From NCBI RefSeq assembly GCF_017426705.2, contig NZ_CP147251.1:533501-597500 (forward strand): DNA of 64,000 nucleotides, read 5' to 3'. Shown here piece after piece: positions 1 to 9,797 of this stretch (the stretch's first letter is position 1; each line of letters begins with the position of its first letter). The position numbers were made by a program, and so were the translations under genes. This DNA is from Enterococcus sp. DIV2402 (GTDB lineage Bacteria; Bacillota; Bacilli; Lactobacillales; Enterococcaceae). The notes below the pieces were generated by a model. That model did no database searches. It was not told where the DNA came from and was given only the letters and a program-made list of their open reading frames with translations.

Positions 1-137
1 CCTCTTCTTCACCATATACGTTAAAAATTATGAGCTTTGTAGCAATTGGCTTATTACCATTTGTTTTAGGTTATACAATTTGGTCATATTATATCTTTAG
101 AAAACGTATTAAACACACAAATGTAGCGGGGTACTAA
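1..137 (+). CDS. cydB: Cytochrome bd oxidase subunit II, C-terminal end (partial)
   Basis: The window opens inside a reading frame (codons in phase from base 3) that ends at TAA 135-137. The visible 44 residues form one hydrophobic helix followed by a basic tail (RKRIKH) and the end NVAGY. That is compatible with the last transmembrane helix and cytoplasmic tail of CydB. The assignment rests mainly on context: cydD and cydC follow 4 bases later, as in the cydABDC operons of enterococci and bacilli. Cytochrome bd oxidises quinol and reduces oxygen in the membrane, and needs heme. The 5' part of the gene and the operon promoter lie outside the window. Confidence 0.8.
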   Translation, partial: SSSPYTLKIMSFVAIGLLPFVLGYTIWSYYIFRKRIKHTNVAGY

Positions 138-141
138 TCTT

Positions 142-1860
142 ATGATGGACAAAGCGATTCTCGGTTTGCCCAATATTCGAAAAATTATGGGGATGCTTGC
201 AGGGCTTTCAGCCTTGCAAGCCCTCTTTATAATTGGGCAAGCTTATACATTAGCAACAGTTATCACGAATTTATGGAGTGGCGAAAAAATCACCGATCAA
301 TATTTGATGATTGGTGCTTTTGCTGTGATTTATTTTGCACGCCATGGTGTGACTTTTTTACGTGATAAATTATTGGATCATTATTCAGCTGAACAAGCGA
401 GTTATTTGCGTCAGCAGTTATTAGAAAAAATCTTCCGTGTTGGGCCCCAAATTGTCCAAAAACAAGGAACAGGAAATATGACTACCATGGCGTTAGACGG
501 AATTGGTAAAGTTGAAAATTATATTCACTTGATTTTAGCAAAAATGATGAATATGACGATTATTCCTTGGCCAATTTTGGCAGTGGTGTTCTTTTTAGAT
601 ATTGAATCGGGAGTTGTCTTGTTGTTGGTTTTCCCATTAATTATTATTTTTATGATTATTTTAGGATACGCCGCACAAGCCAAAGCCGATCGACAATACA
701 AAGCTTTTCAAATTTTATCCAATCATTTTATCGATTCTTTGCGAGGAATTGATACATTGAAGATGTTTGGTTTGAGTAAAAAATATGGCAAAAGTATTTT
801 TAAAACAAGTGAGCAATTTCGTAAGGCAACAATGAGTACCTTACGTATTGGGATTTTATCAACCTTTGCGTTAGATTTCTTTACGACGTTATCAGTGGCG
901 ATTGTGGCGGTATTGTTAGGGCTACGTTTAATTGAAGGTGGCATTTTATTGTTTCCAGCATTAACGGTTTTAATTTTATCACCAGAATATTTCTTACCAG
1001 TACGTGATTTTGCAAGTGACTATCATGCAACGTTAGATGGAAAAAATGCGATGACAGCTATTCGTGAAATTTTAGAAGATCCTGAAATTGAAGGCGAACA
1101 AGTTGCTGTGGCAACCTGGTCTAACAAATCCACCTTGGCATTAACCGATGTCAAAGTAGCTTATGAGGAACAAGAAGCATTAGCAGTGGATTATCAAGTG
1201 AAGGGCTTTAAAAAAATTGGAATTATCGGCATGAGTGGTTCTGGCAAATCAACGTTTATCAATACGTTGAGTGGTTTTTTACAACCAACTTCTGGAGAGA
1301 TTATGCTGGATGGTCAATCAGTGAACAACTTTGCACAACAAGATTGGCAAAAACAAATGATTTATATTCCACAAAATCCTTACGTTTTCCAAACATCTTT
1401 ACGTGAAAATATTGCCTTTTATACACCAGAAGCAACGGAAGAAGAGATTTTAGAAGCAGTGCATGTCGCTGGGTTATCTGAATTGGTTGCCGAATTACCA
1501 GATGGTTTGAATACGCAATTAGGTGGTGGTGCGCGAGCATTAAGCGGTGGACAAGCACAGCGAATTGCAGTAGCACGAGCATTCTTAGATAAAGAACGTA
1601 AAATTTTCTTGCTGGATGAACCAACCGCCCATTTGGATATTGAAACTGAGGTAGAATTAAAAGAGCGCATGTTGCCTTTAATGGATAACCGTTTAGTCTT
1701 TTTTGCAACCCATCGTTTGCATTGGATGCATCAAATGGATGAAATTATTGTTATCGAAAAAGGACAAGTTGTAGAAATAGGAAGTTTTGCAGAGTTAACG
1801 GCACAAAAGGGTCATTTTTACGCCCTCACGCAACAAATGAGGAGGGAAGAGCATGCATAA
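142..1860 (+). CDS. cydD: Heterodimeric ABC exporter, CydD subunit (cytochrome bd assembly)
   Basis: A 572-residue ABC exporter half-transporter with an N-terminal membrane domain (about residues 15-310) and a C-terminal ATPase. Walker A GMSGSGKST is near residue 363, signature LSGGQ near 467, Walker B IFLLDEP near 491 and a switch histidine (FATH) near 521. In E. coli CydDC exports cysteine and glutathione and is required to assemble cytochrome bd. The gene sits 4 bases after cydB and overlaps the next ABC subunit by 8 bases, which supports the heterodimer reading. Two in-frame ATGs (142 and 145) are possible starts; a GGGG stretch about ten bases upstream is the only ribosome-binding signal. 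Some Gram-positive annotations swap the C and D letters. Confidence 0.92.
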   Translation: MMDKAILGLPNIRKIMGMLAGLSALQALFIIGQAYTLATVITNLWSGEKITDQYLMIGAFAVIYFARHGVTFLRDKLLDHYSAEQASYLRQQLLEKIFRVGPQIVQKQGTGNMTTMALDGIGKVENYIHLILAKMMNMTIIPWPILAVVFFLDIESGVVLLLVFPLIIIFMIILGYAAQAKADRQYKAFQILSNHFIDSLRGIDTLKMFGLSKKYGKSIFKTSEQFRKATMSTLRIGILSTFALDFFTTLSVAIVAVLLGLRLIEGGILLFPALTVLILSPEYFLPVRDFASDYHATLDGKNAMTAIREILEDPEIEGEQVAVATWSNKSTLALTDVKVAYEEQEALAVDYQVKGFKKIGIIGMSGSGKSTFINTLSGFLQPTSGEIMLDGQSVNNFAQQDWQKQMIYIPQNPYVFQTSLRENIAFYTPEATEEEILEAVHVAGLSELVAELPDGLNTQLGGGARALSGGQAQRIAVARAFLDKERKIFLLDEPTAHLDIETEVELKERMLPLMDNRLVFFATHRLHWMHQMDEIIVIEKGQVVEIGSFAELTAQKGHFYALTQQMRREEHA

Positions 1861-3595
1861 TATTCCTCTATTTAAAGCTTTCAAAAAAGATACTTGGGTG
1901 AAACCATTTTTGAAAAAATACAAAAAAGCGTTAGTTCTTGCGTTAGTTTTAGGTTTTCTAACCTTTTTCTCTGCGGGAGCATTAATGTTTAACTCAGGTT
2001 ATTTGATTAGTCGTGCAGCATCGTTGCCGGAAAATATTTTGATGATTTATGTACCGATTGTTTTCACACGAGGCTTTGGTGTTAGTCGACCAGTTTTTCG
2101 TTACGTAGAACGTTTAGTTAGTCATAACTGGGTGTTGAGAATGACCTCAGAATTACGTTTGAAGCTGTATACCACATTAGAAAAAGATGCTATTTTCTTT
2201 AAACGTAACTACCGAATGGGAGATATTTTAGGGTTATTAGCAGAAGATATTAACCATATTCAAAATTTGTATTTACGTACGATTTTTCCAACAGTCATTG
2301 CATGGATTTTGTATGCTTTCTTGATTATTGGTTTAGGTTATTTTTCTTGGTGGTTTGCTTTAGTGATGGCATTGATGTTGTTTATTGTTACATTCTTGCT
2401 GCCGTTGTGGTCAGTTTTAGTGAATGGTGCACGACAAGAAAAAGAAAAACAATTGAAAAATGCCTTATATACAGATTTAACTGATAATGTTTTAGGGATT
2501 TCAGATTGGATCTTCAGTCAACGTGGACAAGAATATGTGCAATTACATGAAGAATCAGAAGCTGGACTTTTAAATGTACAAGATAAGTTGCGCCGATTTA
2601 ATCGTCGTCGTAATTTATTGTTACAAAGTGTCTTTGGTCTCATCGTTGTGTTACTCATCTTTTGGACAAGTCAACAATTTGTCGGTGACCATGGAGGCGC
2701 AGCGAACTGGATTGCAGCCTTTGTTTTATGTGTGTTCCCGCTAGTTGATGCCTTTGCAGTGTTACCTGATGCAGCGCAAGAAACGAATATTTATAAAGAT
2801 TCGTTGGAACGATTAAACAATTTACCTGATAAAACAGATAGTGAACCAGTCACCAAGCTAAATGGTCCATTGGATATTGAGGTGCAAGCTCTTTCGTTTC
2901 GTTATGAACAGGGGACACGTCAAGTTTTAGATCACTTGAGTTTGACAATTCCTCAAGGGGAAAAAATTGCGATTCTTGGACGTAGCGGTTCAGGAAAAAG
3001 TACCCTAGCTACGTTAATTCGTGGCGATTTGATTCCAAATAGTGGAAAGTTAACGTTAGCTGGTGTAGAAACCTATCGCTTAGGAGATACGATTTCAGAT
3101 TATATTGGGGTCATCCAGCAAGCACCGTATTTATTCCATACGACGATTTTGAATAATTTACGCATTGGTAATGAACAGGCAACCGTAGAAGAGGTGTGGG
3201 AAGTTCTTGAACGAGTTGGCTTAAAAGAGTTAGTTGCAAACTTACCAGCTGGTTTGGATACAATGGTAGATGAAGCAGGCTTACGTTTTTCTGGTGGTGA
3301 ACGTCACCGGATGGCATTAGCGCGTATCTTATTAAAAGATACACCGATTGTTTTATTAGATGAACCAACTGTAGGTCTAGACCCAATTACCGAACAAGCG
3401 TTAATTGATACCTTCTTTGGAGAATTAGCTGGGAAAACAGTTATTTGGATTACGCATCATCTACAAGGCATTGAGAAGATGCAACGAGTTATCTTCATTG
3501 AAGATGGTCAATTAGAAATGAGCGGTTCTCCTCAAGAACTCGCCAAAACGAATGTCCGTTATCAAAAACTTAAAGCAATTGATGATGGTCGTTAA
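1853..3595 (+). CDS. cydC: Heterodimeric ABC exporter, CydC subunit (cytochrome bd assembly)
   Basis: A 580-residue ABC exporter half with a membrane domain in the first 310 residues and an ATPase domain behind it. Walker A GRSGSGKS is near residue 376, signature FSGGE near 479 and Walker B IVLLDEP near 499. The signature starts FSGGE rather than LSGGQ, an asymmetry common in heterodimeric exporters. The start is well supported by the strong ribosome-binding site AGGAGGGA seven bases upstream, inside the end of cydD. The 8-base overlap points to translational coupling. It is the last gene of the cyd operon; a hairpin terminator follows about 12 bases after the stop. Confidence 0.92.
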   Translation: MHNIPLFKAFKKDTWVKPFLKKYKKALVLALVLGFLTFFSAGALMFNSGYLISRAASLPENILMIYVPIVFTRGFGVSRPVFRYVERLVSHNWVLRMTSELRLKLYTTLEKDAIFFKRNYRMGDILGLLAEDINHIQNLYLRTIFPTVIAWILYAFLIIGLGYFSWWFALVMALMLFIVTFLLPLWSVLVNGARQEKEKQLKNALYTDLTDNVLGISDWIFSQRGQEYVQLHEESEAGLLNVQDKLRRFNRRRNLLLQSVFGLIVVLLIFWTSQQFVGDHGGAANWIAAFVLCVFPLVDAFAVLPDAAQETNIYKDSLERLNNLPDKTDSEPVTKLNGPLDIEVQALSFRYEQGTRQVLDHLSLTIPQGEKIAILGRSGSGKSTLATLIRGDLIPNSGKLTLAGVETYRLGDTISDYIGVIQQAPYLFHTTILNNLRIGNEQATVEEVWEVLERVGLKELVANLPAGLDTMVDEAGLRFSGGERHRMALARILLKDTPIVLLDEPTVGLDPITEQALIDTFFGELAGKTVIWITHHLQGIEKMQRVIFIEDGQLEMSGSPQELAKTNVRYQKLKAIDDGR

Positions 3596-3607
3596 CATGA
3601 AAAGATA

Positions 3608-3685
3608 AAACATCCGAACAATAGAGGCAAGACTTGTGATTTAGCAGTCGTAAATTAACAAGTCGCCTATTGCTCGGATGTTTTT
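3608..3685. terminator. Bidirectional hairpin terminator between cydC and the peptide operon
   Basis: Inverted repeat AACATCCGA...TCGGATGTT with further pairing inside (CAATAG/CTATTG) and flanking A and T runs on both sides. It serves the convergent cydC and oppA-like genes. It belongs to a group of similar hairpins in this window (see findings). Confidence 0.8.
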
Positions 3686-3709
3686 GTATTTATTTAATTT
3701 CTTTTTTGA

Positions 3710-5353
3710 TTAGTTGTATTCAGCATATTTGAAAATGGTTGAAGCACCAAAGCTTGGGTAATAAATCCCTGTTAGGTGTTCATTAATCAATAATGCACGT
3801 GATTGTTGGTATAGTGGTACGATTGCTGAATCTTTTTCGACTAGAATTTTTTCAGCTTCAACCATCGCATCCCAACGTACGCTTAAATCATTGGCATAAT
3901 CATTTTCAATTTTATCTAACAAATCATTGTATTCTTTACTTTCATAATTCGTGTTGTTTGGTGAACGTAAGCTTGCTAGGTAAGTCATTGGATCTTGATA
4001 GTCTGGTCCCCAACGTCCAATTGCTAATTCGTATTCGCTGTTACGTGTAAGTTCAATCGAGTTGTTTAATGGTACAGCTTTAATTTCAACTTTTAGACCA
4101 GGTAGAGCATCTTCTAGTTGATATTGGATGAATTCAGCAACTTTTTTCTCAGCATCGGTATCTGAAGTTAGCATTTCAATTTGGATGTTATCACCAATTG
4201 CTTTTTTAGCTGCATCCCAATGTTCTAACGCTTTGTCTTTATCCGTTTCCATCAAGTTCCCTGCATCTTCACGGAAGTCAGCGCCCGTTTCTGGATTGTA
4301 AACAAATCCTTTTGGAATGTAACCATAACTTGCAACGGAACCATCAGCCAATACATCATTAATCAATGATTCTTTATCAAGCGCGTAAGCTAAGGCTTTA
4401 CGAACATCACTGTTGGCAAAAATCGTATCTTTACCATCAATTTTTTGGTTCATTTTAAAGTAATAAACACGAGACATCGGTGCAGTGTGCATCAATGGAT
4501 TGTCTTGATTTTGTTTGACATATTCTCCAAAGATTTCCGCCATATCTAATTGATCATCTTCAAATAAGTTAAAGGCAGTAACCGCTTCTTTGACTACATC
4601 TACATGGATTTTTTCGATTTTTACTTTATCTGCATCGTAATATTCAGGATTTTTAACCAGGTCCCATTTCATTGATGATTGATCCCAATTTTCAATGTTA
4701 AAAGCACCATTTGATAAAATTTGTTCGCTTGAATTACCGTATTCTTTCCCTTGTTGTTCAACAAATTCTTGATTTTGCGGGAAGAAGGCTGGGAATGTCA
4801 ATAGTGACGTGAAGTAAGGTACCGGTTTTTCCAATTGTACTTTTAATTCTTTTTCATTCACTGCTTCGACACCTAACTCGGTTGGTGACATGCCATCATT
4901 AATGATTTGTGTTCCGTTTAAAATTGTACCTTCTAATAAGAATAGATAGTTTGCTTGGTTCGCTGGGTCAGCTAAACGTTGCCATGCATAGACAAAATCA
5001 TCTGCAGTCACATCTTCTCCGTTACTCCATTTTGCATCATCACGTAATTGAATAGTATAGGTTTTTCCGTCTTCTGAAATTTCAGGAAGTTCTTTGGCAA
5101 CTGCCGGAACAACCTCATTCTGATCGTTGATTTGATACAAGCCTTCAAAAACGTGAACCTGTGCATTAATACTTCCTGTATCTTGAGTTACTAAAGTATT
5201 CATCGAAGCAATTTCATTTGCTTCCATTAAATTAACTACTTTTTCTTCACCAGCTGCTTCGCCGGAATCATCTGTTTGTTTGCCTGTTGTACAAGCTGCT
5301 AGTGAGCCGACCATCAGCAAACTAGCGAATAACCAAATCGCCTTTTTTTTCAT
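3710..5353 (-). CDS. Oligopeptide-binding lipoprotein (OppA/PrgZ-like, SBP family 5)
   Basis: A 547-residue solute-binding protein of the family 5 (OppA/DppA) type. It has a lipoprotein signal peptide: basic start, hydrophobic core and lipobox SLAAC with the lipidated cysteine at residue 21. The family delivers peptides to an Opp-type ABC importer; enterococcal members also bind sex pheromones (PrgZ/TraC). No permease or ATPase gene is nearby, so it must use an importer encoded elsewhere. It lies 13 bases after the transglutaminase-like gene and is the last gene of the operon with the dipeptide epimerase. That context suggests capture of peptides, possibly from murein or dietary protein. Specificity cannot be read from the sequence. 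Confidence 0.88.
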   Translation of the reverse strand: MKKKAIWLFASLLMVGSLAACTTGKQTDDSGEAAGEEKVVNLMEANEIASMNTLVTQDTGSINAQVHVFEGLYQINDQNEVVPAVAKELPEISEDGKTYTIQLRDDAKWSNGEDVTADDFVYAWQRLADPANQANYLFLLEGTILNGTQIINDGMSPTELGVEAVNEKELKVQLEKPVPYFTSLLTFPAFFPQNQEFVEQQGKEYGNSSEQILSNGAFNIENWDQSSMKWDLVKNPEYYDADKVKIEKIHVDVVKEAVTAFNLFEDDQLDMAEIFGEYVKQNQDNPLMHTAPMSRVYYFKMNQKIDGKDTIFANSDVRKALAYALDKESLINDVLADGSVASYGYIPKGFVYNPETGADFREDAGNLMETDKDKALEHWDAAKKAIGDNIQIEMLTSDTDAEKKVAEFIQYQLEDALPGLKVEIKAVPLNNSIELTRNSEYELAIGRWGPDYQDPMTYLASLRSPNNTNYESKEYNDLLDKIENDYANDLSVRWDAMVEAEKILVEKDSAIVPLYQQSRALLINEHLTGIYYPSFGASTIFKYAEYN

Positions 5354-5366
5354 TTTTGTTTCCTCC

Positions 5367-6782
5367 TTATAATAATGTAAAATCTACTAAAGACATTTCC
5401 CAATCAAGTTCATTGTAGCGGAACCCTCGTTGACTGCTCTCGAATTCTCCGCGTTGATTGTCAATTGGATCGCCACGTAATTGTTTTTTACTAATCGTGA
5501 AATCTGTCTGTATGTCATCATTTGCTGGCATCCGGAAAATATCTAAGTTTCCAAAGTAATATTTCCAGCGCGATTCATTATTTCCTCGGTATGCGCTTCC
5601 TCCAAATGACGCATCGGCATATACCCATCCAACAGTCGGCAGATAAAATTTTGCCCAGTCATGACAGCCTTGTGTATATTCTGATATATAGATACCAGAC
5701 TCCCATTTAGCCGGAATTCCTGCCATGCGACTTAACGTAATAAATAAAATGGCTTGCACACCACAATCACCTTTTTGATTCATCGCACAAAATTCACTGA
5801 TATTTGGAATCGTATAATATTCACGCATAAAGGAATAATTCACTTGCGTAGTCACAAATTCGTAAATTTTGAAGGCTTTTTCGACAAGTGTCATGTCTTC
5901 TGTAGTGATTTCTGCTAATAAAGTTTTCAAGAAATCGGTAAACATAATATGTGGACTTTTTTCTTGTAATGCGTCTTGGTATTGTAACTTTTCATGTTCA
6001 GATAATTTTTTTGGAAAGGATTTATCTTCCATTAAAGCAAATAAATCATGATAGACTGCTTCAATTTCATATTCATGAACCACTTCAAAGAATAATTGTT
6101 CTGGATCATCAGTCTGAAAAGCAATCGTTCGTTGAATCGCTGTTTCATCATCAATATGGACGACATTCCCTTTTGTTTCAATAATTTTTGTGTGATGAAT
6201 ATTGCCGTTGCTACGAGGTAAAGGTAAGTGGGCTAAAAAAGGCCCTTCTACTTTACTTAGCGTTTCTTTGGGAGCAATCGATTGTTTGAAACGAATCCGC
6301 GCAGTGCGTTTTTGGGCTTGTTTCATTAAATCAACATTGTCATCTAGCTCTGTTTGTCGTTCGTTATCAATAGTATTTCCTTCTTCATAACGGTAACGCT
6401 CGTAATAATCACGGCGCGTTTTGACTAAATTCTCGATAAAACGACGATGATAATATTTTTGTCCGTTTTTATACGTCCATTCGACATCCGCAGAAACAAC
6501 GATATCTTCTAATTCCTGTGTATCAAAATCTTCAAAAGCATCAGCCATCAAACGTAAGGCTTCTTGCTCATCAAATGGGAATTGATCGGCTTCTAAAACG
6601 GAAAGAATGGCTAATTCACCTTCTAAGCGACGTTTTAAAGTCTGACTAGTTTCTTTTTTTGCGAGTTTATGCTCGATTAATTTTTTTGCTAAAGCGGTAT
6701 CGCCATAGTCTTTCGCACGTTGAATATCTTCTGGAATCGGGGTAGATAGATAAGATATTTCGTTTAGCTCAAATGATTCCAT
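5367..6782 (-). CDS. Transglutaminase-fold (papain-like) protein, probable peptidase
   Basis: A 471-residue protein without signal peptide or membrane helices. The C-terminal half holds a transglutaminase-like core: cysteine in KGDCGVQ (about residue 340), histidine in GCHDWAKF (about 373) and aspartate in YADASFGG (about 388), which is the expected Cys-His-Asp triad. The N-terminal 250 residues are acidic and not recognisable to me. Bacterial members of this fold are usually cysteine peptidases or amidases rather than cross-linkers. Its position between a dipeptide epimerase and a peptide-binding lipoprotein suggests intracellular breakdown of an imported peptide. The start ATG has AGGAGG six bases upstream. 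The substrate is unknown. Confidence 0.8.
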   Translation of the reverse strand: MESFELNEISYLSTPIPEDIQRAKDYGDTALAKKLIEHKLAKKETSQTLKRRLEGELAILSVLEADQFPFDEQEALRLMADAFEDFDTQELEDIVVSADVEWTYKNGQKYYHRRFIENLVKTRRDYYERYRYEEGNTIDNERQTELDDNVDLMKQAQKRTARIRFKQSIAPKETLSKVEGPFLAHLPLPRSNGNIHHTKIIETKGNVVHIDDETAIQRTIAFQTDDPEQLFFEVVHEYEIEAVYHDLFALMEDKSFPKKLSEHEKLQYQDALQEKSPHIMFTDFLKTLLAEITTEDMTLVEKAFKIYEFVTTQVNYSFMREYYTIPNISEFCAMNQKGDCGVQAILFITLSRMAGIPAKWESGIYISEYTQGCHDWAKFYLPTVGWVYADASFGGSAYRGNNESRWKYYFGNLDIFRMPANDDIQTDFTISKKQLRGDPIDNQRGEFESSQRGFRYNELDWEMSLVDFTLL

Positions 6783-6805
6783 AAAAAAACCTCCTAATAA
6801 TTTTG

Positions 6806-7873
6806 TTACAATTGAATCCCTAAGCCAGCGGGACTCGCACTTAAATCAATAACTGGCACAGGGGTAGTAGCAATAACACCTGAATAGTTTAATTGATTCA
6901 AAGCAAATGTTGCATCTAAATCAGCAAAGCGAATAATTGGCTGTGCTGCGGCTAAATGAGCAGCTGCGGCGACACTGATATTTGTCTCGCCACTCATACA
7001 ACCAATCATGCACGCAACACCTGCACTTTCACAAGTTGCCGCAATTTTTAATGCGGGGTAAATTCCCCCACATTTCATTAACTTGATATTGACGTAATCA
7101 ACCACATCTTTTTTAACTAATAAAAAGGCGTCTTGTGGCACAAACGCACTTTCGTCAGACATAATGTTTTCGGTTACATGGTCACGCACAAATTTTAACC
7201 CATCGATATTTTTAGCAGCAACAGGTTGTTCAATAAATGCAATATTGTACGGACTGATTCGTTCAATCGCACGCACAGCTTCTTTAGGTGTCCAGCCTTG
7301 GTTAGCATCCACACGGAGTTGAACGTCTGGTCCTACCGCTTTTCGAATAGCGATGATTCGTTCAACATCTTCAATTGGATCAACACCCACTTTAATTTTT
7401 ATGGCTTCAAATCCTAAGTCGACATATTTTTTAGCTTCAGCTGCCATCACAGCAGGTGTGTCAATACTAATTGTCATATCCGTTTGTACAAAGTCACTAT
7501 GTCCGCCAAGCAATTTATACAATGGTAAGTTTGCAGTTTTTCCTAAAATATCGTAGCAAGCAATATCAATTGCTGCTTTGGCGGCACCATTTCCTAGCAT
7601 TGCTCGGTTCATGATTTCATGAATTTTAGCGATGTTTAGAGGATTTTCGCCAATTAATTTTTGTGTCAGCAGTTCTAACGCTGCTGTACAACTTTTTAAT
7701 GTTTCACCAGTGACGAACGTTTCGGGAGCTGCTTCGCCCAGTCCGACGATGCCCTCATCCGTAGTGATTTTGACAAAAATATTGTCTGCTTGAGTAATCG
7801 TTCCTAAGGCAATCGTAAATGGTTTTTTCAACGCAATGGATTGTGTTTGGAAGTCAATACTAACAATTTTCAT
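6806..7873 (-). CDS. Dipeptide epimerase (L-Ala-D/L-Glu epimerase type, enolase superfamily)
   Basis: A 355-residue member of the muconate-lactonising subgroup of the enolase superfamily. The KxK catalytic pair is in AIKIKVG (about residue 160). Metal ligands are in RVDANQGW (about 188), IEQPV (about 214) and SDESAF (about 240), and the second-face lysine is in NIKLMKCGG (about 263). A C-terminal DLD motif (about 316) matches the DxD that binds the dipeptide amino group in L-Ala-D/L-Glu epimerases. It probably converts L-Ala-D-Glu from peptidoglycan to L-Ala-L-Glu. I chose ATG 7873 because AGGAGG stands eight bases before it; the in-frame TTG at 7894 has no such site. It is the first gene of the operon with the two genes downstream. 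Confidence 0.88.
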   Translation of the reverse strand: MKIVSIDFQTQSIALKKPFTIALGTITQADNIFVKITTDEGIVGLGEAAPETFVTGETLKSCTAALELLTQKLIGENPLNIAKIHEIMNRAMLGNGAAKAAIDIACYDILGKTANLPLYKLLGGHSDFVQTDMTISIDTPAVMAAEAKKYVDLGFEAIKIKVGVDPIEDVERIIAIRKAVGPDVQLRVDANQGWTPKEAVRAIERISPYNIAFIEQPVAAKNIDGLKFVRDHVTENIMSDESAFVPQDAFLLVKKDVVDYVNIKLMKCGGIYPALKIAATCESAGVACMIGCMSGETNISVAAAAHLAAAQPIIRFADLDATFALNQLNYSGVIATTPVPVIDLSASPAGLGIQL

Positions 7874-8041
7874 GTTGACTCCTCCTAATATCAAAATAAT
7901 AACTAAGAGTATAACATATATTTATTAAATTGACAGAAAATTTCGTCAATTATCAAAAATTATTTTTATCACATATAATTAATAGGTTCATTTTAAATCT
8001 CCTTGTTTAAATGATAATATAAGGAAGGGGGAGCGGTGAGA

Positions 8042-9790
8042 ATGTTTGAATTATTTATTTTAATGATGGAACGTGTAGGATTAATTATTTTATTAGCTTT
8101 TTTATTGGTCAATGTGTCTTATTTTAAAAAGATTTTATTGAGTAGAGAAACCATTCATTCTAAAATTCGATTGGTACTTATTTTTGGTGTTTTTGCTATT
8201 ATTTCTAATTTTACAGGGATTGAGATTACGGCTAATCAGATTATTCCAAGCAATGTTTTAACGTATTTGAGTAGCGATGCGTCAATTGCCAATACACGAA
8301 CCTTAGTCATTGGTGTGTCTGGTTTAATAGGGGGACCATTTGTTGGGGGAGCGGTTGGTTTAATTGCGGGGATTCACCGAGTGATTCAAGGAGCAGGAAC
8401 GGGACTATTTTATATTCCAGCTTCCTTGCTTGTTGGTATTTTATCCGGAATTCTTGGGAAAAAATTGACAAAAGATTATCAATTTCCCAAAGCCACACAA
8501 GCAGCAATGGTGGGTATTATTATGGAAGTTATTCAAATGCTCTTTATTTTATTTTTTAGTGGTAGTTTCATGGATGGGGTGATGCTGGTACGTTTAATTG
8601 CGTTGCCAATGATTTTATTAAACAGCGTGGGAACCTTTATTTTTCTATCTATTTTAACCACAACATTAAAGCAAGAAGAACAAGCAAAAGCTGTGCAAAC
8701 GCATGATGTCTTAGAACTAGCTGCCGAAACGTTGCCTTATTTTCGGGAAGGGCTTAATGAGCATTCGTGTCAGAAAGTCGCTCGTATCATTCAACATTAT
8801 ACGAAAGTTAGCGCTATTAGCATGACAGACAATCATCAAATTTTGGCACATGTTGGCGCTGGTGATGACCACCACATTCCTGAGCTTGAAGTGATTACGG
8901 AGTTGTCAAAAGAAGTCTTACGAACTGGCAAGATGACAATTGCTCATTCTAAAGCAGAGGTAGGTTGTTCTCATCCTGATTGTCCCCTGCAAGCGGCTAT
9001 TGTCATTCCGCTATTATCGCATCAAAAAATTGTTGGTACATTAAAAATGTATTTCACGGATCCAACACATTTAACACACGTGGAAGAACAATTAGCAGAA
9101 GGCTTAGGAACGATTTTTTCTTCACAAATCGAGTTAGGAGAAGCTGAACTGCAATCGAAATTATTAAAAGAAGCTGAAATTAAAAGTTTACAAGCACAAG
9201 TCAATCCGCACTTCTTCTTCAATGCAATCAATACAATTTCTGCACTGATGCGTAAAGACAGTGAGCATGCACGACGTTTGTTATTACAATTAAGCACGTA
9301 TTTTAGAGGGAATTTACAAGGTGCGGTACAAACCACGATTCCTTTAGAGCAAGAACTTGATCAGGTGAGTGCGTATTTGTCTTTAGAACAGGCTCGTTTT
9401 CCAGACCGTTATCAAGTAGAATTTGATATTGAAACAGGAACAGACGAGTATTATGTACCTCCATATGCCATTCAAGTACTGGTAGAAAATACAATCCGAC
9501 ATGCGTTTGGCAATCGAAAAACGAATAATCATGTAAAGGTCGTTGTTCGTAAAATTGAAAAAAATTTGATTATTGATGTTTGGGACAATGGCATTGGTAT
9601 TCCCGAAGATAGACGTGTATTATTAGGTAGAGAACCAGTGAAATCTGAAAAAGGAACTGGAACCGCATTGGAAAATTTGGCACGACGCATTGAAAATCTT
9701 TATGGTGGCGATGGAAAATTTCAAATTGAAAATCGTCCAACTGGTGGCAGTCATGCGCGTTTAGCAGTTCCAATTAGAGACCCGAGGTGA
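8042..9790 (+). CDS. lytS: Sensor histidine kinase LytS
   Basis: A 582-residue LytS-type kinase. The N-terminus begins with the typical MMERVGLII helix and continues through five to six membrane segments (about residues 1-205, 5TM-Lyt domain). A GAF-like domain follows (about 215-355). The His_kinase core has the phospho-acceptor in NPHFFFN (about 390), and a GHKL ATPase has N-box VENTIRHAFG (about 483) and glycine motifs DNGIGI and KGTGTAL. LytS senses membrane potential or pyruvate-related signals and phosphorylates LytR. ATG 8042 is preferred over GTG 8036, since the GGGGGAG site is eight bases from the ATG but only two from the GTG. The response regulator gene follows after 7 bases. Confidence 0.9.
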   Translation: MFELFILMMERVGLIILLAFLLVNVSYFKKILLSRETIHSKIRLVLIFGVFAIISNFTGIEITANQIIPSNVLTYLSSDASIANTRTLVIGVSGLIGGPFVGGAVGLIAGIHRVIQGAGTGLFYIPASLLVGILSGILGKKLTKDYQFPKATQAAMVGIIMEVIQMLFILFFSGSFMDGVMLVRLIALPMILLNSVGTFIFLSILTTTLKQEEQAKAVQTHDVLELAAETLPYFREGLNEHSCQKVARIIQHYTKVSAISMTDNHQILAHVGAGDDHHIPELEVITELSKEVLRTGKMTIAHSKAEVGCSHPDCPLQAAIVIPLLSHQKIVGTLKMYFTDPTHLTHVEEQLAEGLGTIFSSQIELGEAELQSKLLKEAEIKSLQAQVNPHFFFNAINTISALMRKDSEHARRLLLQLSTYFRGNLQGAVQTTIPLEQELDQVSAYLSLEQARFPDRYQVEFDIETGTDEYYVPPYAIQVLVENTIRHAFGNRKTNNHVKVVVRKIEKNLIIDVWDNGIGIPEDRRVLLGREPVKSEKGTGTALENLARRIENLYGGDGKFQIENRPTGGSHARLAVPIRDPR

Positions 9791-9797
9791 GAAATAA

